This document shows, in pieces, positions 7,215 through 12,289 of a stretch of DNA of 12,289 nt. The notes under the pieces were generated by a model, which was not told where the DNA came from, did no database searches, and was given only the letters and a program-made list of their open reading frames with translations. Made by a program: the position numbers and the translations under genes. Origin of the DNA: JBAVEL01 sp049587715. GTDB taxonomy: Bacteria > Bacteroidota > Ignavibacteria > UBA10030 > UBA6906. The stretch is taken from positions 1-12,289 of the forward strand of contig JBAVEL010000121.1 in the NCBI GenBank assembly GCA_049587715.1, written 5' to 3'. Position 1 is the stretch's first letter. Every line of letters begins with the position of its first letter.

Positions 7215-9632
7215 ATGCTCCCCTCCCCCCGATCGGCGCGTGCCCGGCATCTCGCCGCATGTCTGCTCGTCCTGGCGGCGGAAGCGGCCGCCCAGGTCTC
7301 CACGGGAGTCCTGGTGCACACCCCCCCGGAGGCGCCCGCCCGCCATCCCCTCCTTGTGCAGGCTGATCTCCTGCAGGGGGGTCTTGTGGACCGCGTGGAG
7401 ATCCTCTACCGTCCCTTCGGCACCGGCGAGTATTCCCGCATCGAGATGGACATCCGCGGCAACCGCGCCTCCGCCTACATACCCGGGAAGGACATCCTCC
7501 CCCCTTCCCTGGAGTTCTACCTGGTGCTGTGGAAGCGGGACGGATCCCTGGAAACCCACCCCCTGGGAGAGGGCGGGGATCCCTTCGCCACCCCTCCCGG
7601 CAAGACGCTCCTGCTGCCGGTCCGCGCCGAGGATCCGTCCGAGGAGCAGATTCTCATCCTCAGCCCCGAGCCGGGCGCCGTGATGGAGCCGGAAGAAGTG
7701 CTCATCTCCGCCTCCCTTCTCCGCGCCGACACGACGGTGGACAGGGGCGCCACGCGGGTCTATCTGGACGGGGCCGATGTCACCTCCGCGGCGCTCATCG
7801 CCGAAGACCTTGTGATTTTCCTCCCCTCCAACGCGGGTCGCGCGCCGGCCCCGGGCCAGCATCGCGTCACGGTGGAGCTGTACGACCGGCAGGGAACCGC
7901 CCGGGCGTCCAAGAGCATCTCCTTCGTTGTGCGGGGCGGGCGGGAACCCGGGGCGGAGCCGGGGATATCCGGCATCGGAGCATCCGCGCAGTGGGAATCC
8001 AGGCACGAGCGGATTGCCGGCACCGCCGGCTGGTTCCATCGCGGAAGCATCCGCCTGGACGGCCGGCACGGCTCCTGGCGCACCGGGGCCTCGCTCTTTC
8101 TGAGCTCCGACGAGAAGCCCGACCGTCAGCCCCAGCACCGCTACGACATCACCGTGGAATCACCCTGGCTCCGGGCGGGATACGGAGACGAGTCCCCCGC
8201 CTTCACGCCGCTGATACTGAGCGGCAAGCGTGTGCGCGGCCTGCACGCGGGACTCCGCCTGGGCTTTTTCCGGATGGACATGGCTCTCGGCTCCGTCACG
8301 CGGGGGGTGGAGGGGGAGCTGCTCGCCAGGATCCCCGCCGATTCCCTGGCCGCGGAGCAGGGAAGGAATCCGGGGGCCTCGTACGCCCCCCTGGATTCGG
8401 GCTCCTGGGGGAAGTTCCGCTACGGCACCTATGAGCGGAAGCTCTTCGCACTCCGCCCCGTGTTCGGCTCCGACAACGGCTTCCGGTGGGCCTTCACCTG
8501 GCTCTCCTCCCGGGACGACCCGGGGTCCATCCGCTACGGCATCCGCCCGCAGGAGAACCTGGTGGCGGGAACCGATTTCCGGGCTCCCATCGCCGGCGGA
8601 CTGCTGGAGCTCACGGGCGAGGGGGCGTTCAGCGCGTACAACAACGACATCTCCAGCGGGACATTCACCGACGCCTATATCGACTCCGTCTATCCGAACG
8701 ATGCGGGGGCCATCAGGGCCCTGCGCGACGCGCTGGGAGGGCTGATCACGGTCAACGACAACCTGCGGCCCCTCTCCTTCAAGCGGCTCTCCACCCTGGC
8801 CTGGGAGCTCGGTCTGGGGGTCAACCTCCCGTCGCATACGCTCCGGGGCTCGTACCTGTACCGGGGCGCCGACTACAACTCCTTCGGACAGACCTTTCTG
8901 CGGAAGGATCTGCGGGGCTTCTCCATCTCCGACCGGGCGCGCCTCGTCCGGAACCAGGTCTTCCTGACAGCCGGCTACGAGCGCCTGGAGGACAATACGG
9001 GGGGGGCCAAGGCCGCCACCACGGTCTTTCGCACCGCCACCCTCTCCCTGAGCTGGTATCCCCTGGAGGGACTCCCCTCGGTCACGGCGGGGTACTCCCG
9101 CCTGGCTTCGGACAACCGTCTGGATGCGGGAGATCCCGGGGCGGTGGACGAAACCACCAACCGGCTCTTCGTGCAGTCCACCCACCGGTTCCGTCTCGGG
9201 GCGGACCATACGGCGGGCGCCTCGGCGGCCTGGTCGGACCGGCGTGACCGGTCCGCACGCGATCTGGACGTCCGGAACGTCTCCCTGGGGCTCTCCCTCG
9301 AGACGCGCTACGCCGTCCCCCTGGAAACCAGCGCCGAGATCTCCCTCAACCTGAACGACCTGCCCGGGGGCTCGCAGGCCGGTGTCCGTGGGCGCCTGAA
9401 CTACACAACCCTGACGGGGGCCGCGCGGTACGGCCTCCTGCCCGGCGTCCTCGCCCTGCATGCGCGGGCAGCCCCCACCTTCGGGGACTTCACCCGTACC
9501 GCCTTCGGCGCGGGGGCGTCCTGGACCGCCCTCCCGGGACTCGCGCTGAGTCTCGACGTCACCGGATACCGCCAGCCGAGCGGGCTGCACGACGCGGTCT
9601 GGAGCTTCCGGACGCGCTACGACATGCCGTGA
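7215..9632 (+). CDS. Predicted outer-membrane beta-barrel protein with N-terminal Ig-like domains
   Basis: The 805-residue product has a signal peptide (1-26, ending Ala-Ala-Ala before Gln27). Two Ig-like modules follow: about 31-115 and about 143-245. The second has an Arg-Val-Tyr-Leu-Asp-Gly strand and a Pro-Gly-Gln-His turn typical of bacterial Ig folds. From about 252 to the end the sequence alternates hydrophobic and polar residues, with many aromatic girdle positions and Gly/Asn/Asp turns. This is the pattern of a transmembrane barrel of roughly 20 strands. The last strand ends Trp-Ser-Phe-Arg-Thr-Arg-Tyr, then Asp-Met-Pro, so the usual terminal aromatic is three residues short of the end. 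No plug domain or TonB box is seen, so this is not a standard TonB receptor. ATG 7215 is the first possible start after an in-frame stop at 7197, but no clear ribosome site precedes it. The stop overlaps the next start by 4 bp. The name of the family is unknown to me. Confidence 0.85.
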   Translation: MLPSPRSARARHLAACLLVLAAEAAAQVSTGVLVHTPPEAPARHPLLVQADLLQGGLVDRVEILYRPFGTGEYSRIEMDIRGNRASAYIPGKDILPPSLEFYLVLWKRDGSLETHPLGEGGDPFATPPGKTLLLPVRAEDPSEEQILILSPEPGAVMEPEEVLISASLLRADTTVDRGATRVYLDGADVTSAALIAEDLVIFLPSNAGRAPAPGQHRVTVELYDRQGTARASKSISFVVRGGREPGAEPGISGIGASAQWESRHERIAGTAGWFHRGSIRLDGRHGSWRTGASLFLSSDEKPDRQPQHRYDITVESPWLRAGYGDESPAFTPLILSGKRVRGLHAGLRLGFFRMDMALGSVTRGVEGELLARIPADSLAAEQGRNPGASYAPLDSGSWGKFRYGTYERKLFALRPVFGSDNGFRWAFTWLSSRDDPGSIRYGIRPQENLVAGTDFRAPIAGGLLELTGEGAFSAYNNDISSGTFTDAYIDSVYPNDAGAIRALRDALGGLITVNDNLRPLSFKRLSTLAWELGLGVNLPSHTLRGSYLYRGADYNSFGQTFLRKDLRGFSISDRARLVRNQVFLTAGYERLEDNTGGAKAATTVFRTATLSLSWYPLEGLPSVTAGYSRLASDNRLDAGDPGAVDETTNRLFVQSTHRFRLGADHTAGASAAWSDRRDRSARDLDVRNVSLGLSLETRYAVPLETSAEISLNLNDLPGGSQAGVRGRLNYTTLTGAARYGLLPGVLALHARAAPTFGDFTRTAFGAGASWTALPGLALSLDVTGYRQPSGLHDAVWSFRTRYDMP

Positions 9633-11839
9633 GACGCGCCGTGGCAGGGTCCTCACGGACATTCCGGCGCCCGGCCCTGACGGCGGGCGTGCTGATCCCC
9701 CTGGCCGTCGCGCTCCTCGTGGTGCTCCTGGTACGGGAAGACCTGCCCGGCTCGGGCATCCTGCGGCGCCTGGAGCTGGCTTCCCTGGACTACCGCTTCT
9801 CTTCCCGTGGTGCGGTTGCAATCGCCGCGGAGTCCGCCCACGTGGTGATTGTGGAGATAGACGAGCGCTCCTTCGCCGCCCTCCCGGATCACTGGCCCTG
9901 GCCCCGCTCCTACTATGCCCGCGCCGTGCGGAATCTGAAGGCCGCCGGGGCAAGGGTGGTGGGGATCGATCTCCTCTTCGGAGGGCGGGACGCGCACGAC
10001 CCGGCGCATGACGACACCCTCCGCGCCGCCCTCCGGGAGGCGGATTGCGTGGTCCTGGCCGGCAAGGGCAGCATCCCGAGCGGACTGTATCTCCATCAGA
10101 CCTCCACCGAGAACTTCGGGAACGTCTTCTTCGGCGCGGAGAGCTCCCTGGGGCTGGTGAACATCCGGAACGACGCGGACGGCGTGTACCGGCGCTATGC
10201 GCCCTTCTTTGTGACCGGCCGGGACGCGCGTGTCCCCTCCTTCGGTTTCGCCCTGTTGAACCGCTTCTACGGCTTCCCCCCGGGGACCGTGGCCGGACAA
10301 TCCGAGGACGGCTTTGTGTACGCGGGGCGCTCCATCCCCGCGTACGACGCGGGCACCTTCCTCATCAACTATGCGGGGCCTGCAGGGACCTTCCGCCACA
10401 TCGCCTTTGCAGACGTCATCGACGACGAGACATTCACCACCACCGACGAGACGGCAAGCGGGGAGGAAACCAACACCTTCAGCGATCCGGACTACGGCTA
10501 CCTCTCCGACGGGACCTTCCGGGACAAAATCGTCCTCATCGGCTCCACCGTGCCCGAGGACCATGACTTGTTTCCCGTCTCCTGGGCCCGGGGTCGCGAG
10601 GCGGGCGGGGGAGACAACCTCATGTACGGCGTGGAAATCCATGCACATGCCGTGGAGAGCGTGCTCCGGAAAGACTTCCTCCGGAGGCCGCCCGAGCCTG
10701 CAGAGGCCCTGCTGATCGTGTCGCTTGTGTTTCTGACGTTCCATGCAGGTTCCGCCCTCAAGCGGTCGCGCAGCAGGCGCCATGCGCTGGTGGAGCTGAC
10801 CGGCGTTTTCTTCACCCTCCTCCTCCTGGCGGGCGTGGGGGCGGCCGCCCTCATGCTGTTCCGCTCCCACAACCTGGTCCTGGGGGTCACGGGCCCGGCG
10901 GCCGCCGTTCTGGGCGGATATGTCTCCAGCACCGCCTACCATTTCATCACGGAGCGGAAACAGCGGATGCTGCTCAAGAGCATGTTCAGCACGTACCTCA
11001 ACCCGAAGGTCGTGGATGAGCTGATCGCCGATCCTGCCCGGCTGAAGCTGGGAGGGGACCGGCGGGAGCTCACGGTTCTGTTCAGCGACATCGAGGGATT
11101 CACCACCATCGCCGAGCGTCTGGAGCCCGAGGCCCTGGTTGCCCTTCTGAACGGCTATCTGAGCCGCATGGCCGGCATCGTGCTGGAGCACGGGGGGACG
11201 CTGGACAAGTACGAGGGGGACGCCATCATGGCTTTCTGGGGGGCCCCCGTGCCGCTGGAGCGGCACGCCCTCCAGGCCTGCCGGACGGCCCTCCGCATGC
11301 AGGAGGCCGCCTCCGTCCTGGGGCGGGAGTGGCAGGAGGCGGGGCACCCGCCGCTCCGCGTGCGGATCGGGATCAACACGGGAAGCATGGTGGTGGGGAA
11401 CCTGGGGGGGGCGTCCAAATTCGACTACACGGTCATCGGAGACAGCGTGAACCTGGCCTCCCGCCTCGAAGGGGCCAACAAGCTGTACGGGACGGGGATC
11501 ATACTGAGCGAAGGGACCTACCTCAGGGTGCGGGACGAGATGCCGGGAAGAGAGCTGGACCTGCTGATGGTCCGGGGAAGAGCGGAACCGGTGCGGATCT
11601 ACGAGCTCCTCACCGGGCGCCCGGCCGCTGATCCGGACCGCTTCCTGGAGCTCTTCGCCGAAGGGCTTCGGCTCTACCGCGGCCGCCTCTGGGAAGAGGC
11701 CGCCGCGAGGTTCCGGGAGGCCCTGCGCATCCGCCCGGAAGACACCGTCAGCGAGCTCTATGTCCGCAGGTCCCTGGAGAGAGCTGCGCACCCTCCGCCG
11801 GCCGATTGGGCCGGGGTACACACCGTGACGGGCCTGTAG
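9629..11839 (+). CDS. CHASE2-domain class III adenylate cyclase with C-terminal TPR motif
   Basis: This 736-residue inner-membrane sensor should make cAMP from ATP. Residues about 14-37 form the first membrane helix, and about 38-350 a CHASE2 sensor in the periplasm. Three membrane helices follow (about 358-377, 385-413, 415-440). The catalytic domain runs from about 450 to 663. The metal-binding aspartates are D487 (FSDIEGF) and D531, the purine-selecting pair is K527 and T601, and the transition-state residues are N608 and R612 (VNLASR). All are present, so it should be active; Thr rather than Asp at 601 marks class IIIb. A single TPR-like motif (672-705, with Gly679, Ala691, Phe695, Ala698, Pro703 at the expected positions) ends the protein. 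The CHASE2 part carries an acidic, Thr-rich insert (265-288). The GTG start overlaps the stop of the barrel gene as GTGA, so translation is coupled. The ligand is unknown. Confidence 0.95.
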   Translation: MRRAVAGSSRTFRRPALTAGVLIPLAVALLVVLLVREDLPGSGILRRLELASLDYRFSSRGAVAIAAESAHVVIVEIDERSFAALPDHWPWPRSYYARAVRNLKAAGARVVGIDLLFGGRDAHDPAHDDTLRAALREADCVVLAGKGSIPSGLYLHQTSTENFGNVFFGAESSLGLVNIRNDADGVYRRYAPFFVTGRDARVPSFGFALLNRFYGFPPGTVAGQSEDGFVYAGRSIPAYDAGTFLINYAGPAGTFRHIAFADVIDDETFTTTDETASGEETNTFSDPDYGYLSDGTFRDKIVLIGSTVPEDHDLFPVSWARGREAGGGDNLMYGVEIHAHAVESVLRKDFLRRPPEPAEALLIVSLVFLTFHAGSALKRSRSRRHALVELTGVFFTLLLLAGVGAAALMLFRSHNLVLGVTGPAAAVLGGYVSSTAYHFITERKQRMLLKSMFSTYLNPKVVDELIADPARLKLGGDRRELTVLFSDIEGFTTIAERLEPEALVALLNGYLSRMAGIVLEHGGTLDKYEGDAIMAFWGAPVPLERHALQACRTALRMQEAASVLGREWQEAGHPPLRVRIGINTGSMVVGNLGGASKFDYTVIGDSVNLASRLEGANKLYGTGIILSEGTYLRVRDEMPGRELDLLMVRGRAEPVRIYELLTGRPAADPDRFLELFAEGLRLYRGRLWEEAAARFREALRIRPEDTVSELYVRRSLERAAHPPPADWAGVHTVTGL

Positions 11840-11849
11840 CTACCAGGCC
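11831..11849. terminator. Hairpin spanning two convergent stop codons, possible bidirectional terminator
   Basis: GGCCTG (11831-11836) pairs perfectly with CAGGCC (11844-11849). The seven-base loop contains the TAG of the cyclase gene (11837-11839) and, on the other strand, the TAG of the partial gene (11840-11842). There is no T-tract on either side, so intrinsic termination is uncertain, although the position suits it. Confidence 0.4.
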
Positions 11850-12289
11850 AGGGTTTCCACGAGGCGCTGCTGCGTGGAGAAAACCTCCTCCCGGCCGGCC
11901 CTCCCGGCCCCCGCCAGGGCGCGCACCTCATAGAATCTTCCCTGCATCTCGAACAGGACCGTGCGCACCGTGTCGGGCGAAGATGTCCCCACCGTCTCGT
12001 ACGCGGCCGCCCTCTTTCCTCCCGCCTCCACCCCCTCCACGGGGGAAAAGATCCGGAAGGCGGCTCCCGCCGTATCCAGGGCCAGAGCCGCCCGCGCCAG
12101 CTCCCGGATGTCCTCCACTCCCCCTGCAACACGCACTTCCCCAATTGTGAGCCACGCGGCAAAGTCGGTGCGCAGCAGCCGCACGGGAACGGCGGGGAGG
12201 GCGGAGTCGGCCGAGGCATCCATCCATCCCGCGGGCCTGCGGTAGCCGAGGCCGAGGCCGCGCCCGGGAGTGTAGGTGTGCTCCAGGGG
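11840..12289 (-). CDS. Protein of unknown function, C-terminal part
   Basis: The frame is open from the right edge to a TAG at 11840-11842, giving the last 149 residues; the start lies outside the window. The sequence looks like a real alpha/beta protein: a strand-rich stretch, a helix of Arg/Ala/Leu, then a strand pair Leu-Phe-Glu-Met-Gln-Gly-Arg-Phe-Tyr-Glu-Val-Arg, and a closing helix (Ser-Thr-Gln-Gln-Arg-Leu-Val-Glu-Thr-Leu) ending in Trp. That ending, a strand with Gly-Arg-x-Tyr and a final amphipathic helix, recalls small PsbP/Mog1-like folds, but this is only an impression. I do not recognise a family. No in-frame stop breaks it. Its stop touches that of the cyclase gene without any spacer, so the two converge. 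No membrane helix is visible in this part. An in-frame ATG at 12223 is probably internal. Confidence 0.65.
   Translation of the reverse strand, partial: PLEHTYTPGRGLGLGYRRPAGWMDASADSALPAVPVRLLRTDFAAWLTIGEVRVAGGVEDIRELARAALALDTAGAAFRIFSPVEGVEAGGKRAAAYETVGTSSPDTVRTVLFEMQGRFYEVRALAGAGRAGREEVFSTQQRLVETLAW

Noticed and set aside
6459..8138. A 559-codon minus-strand frame opposite the FecR gene and the start of the barrel gene
   Set aside because: It crosses two convincing genes and their gap, shows low-complexity composition and no signal peptide or motif. It is a GC-driven shadow.
7215..9632. The barrel protein as a TonB-dependent receptor
   Set aside because: There is no plug domain or TonB box; the N terminus is made of Ig-like modules.
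8160..9953. A 597-codon minus-strand frame opposite the barrel gene
   Set aside because: It has the same composition bias, spans two genes and has no recognisable domain.
9653..11821. A 722-codon open frame on the minus strand opposite the cyclase gene
   Set aside because: It lies exactly opposite a gene with all its motifs intact. Its product is rich in His, Gly, Pro and Arg without domains. Long antisense frames are expected at this GC content.

Overview
The window is a dense, GC-rich stretch from a bacterium with a two-membrane envelope. It holds nine protein genes (two cut by the window edges) and no RNA genes, transposons or CRISPR arrays that I can see. Four or five proteins carry export signals and one looks like an outer-membrane beta-barrel. 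The MEP isoprenoid enzyme DXR sits beside the site-2 protease RseP. RseP has an aliphatic residue where Pro is more usual in its central motif, which I recall from FCB-type lineages. A GC-rich, uncultured FCB-like or related phylum is a guess; no marker gene settles it.

Layout. On the minus strand at the left, a secreted TPR protein (803-2644) is followed 37 bp later by an M16 zinc peptidase that runs off the left edge. These two look like one transcription unit. It diverges from the plus-strand pair dxr-rseP (2777-5238) across a short AT-richer region. After rseP comes a 148-bp gap that holds the best promoter candidate of the window. Then comes a compact four-gene plus-strand cluster (5387-11839): an exported Ig/FnIII-like protein, a secreted FecR-domain protein, a large protein with N-terminal Ig-like modules and a predicted outer-membrane barrel, and a CHASE2 adenylate cyclase with a C-terminal TPR. 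Spacings are 13 bp, 57 bp and a 4-bp overlap. A partial minus-strand gene of unknown function meets the cyclase gene stop-to-stop with no base between, inside the loop of a perfect 6-bp hairpin.

How they may work together. The four-gene cluster reads as a possible envelope-spanning signalling module. The barrel protein would lie in the outer membrane, the Ig/FnIII-like and FecR proteins in the periplasm, and a CHASE2 sensor in the inner membrane would control cytoplasmic cAMP synthesis. The domain calls and gene order are seen in the sequence; the signal flow is inference. The cyclase has all the catalytic residues of class III enzymes and a Thr at the second purine-selecting position (class IIIb type), so it should be active and make cAMP.
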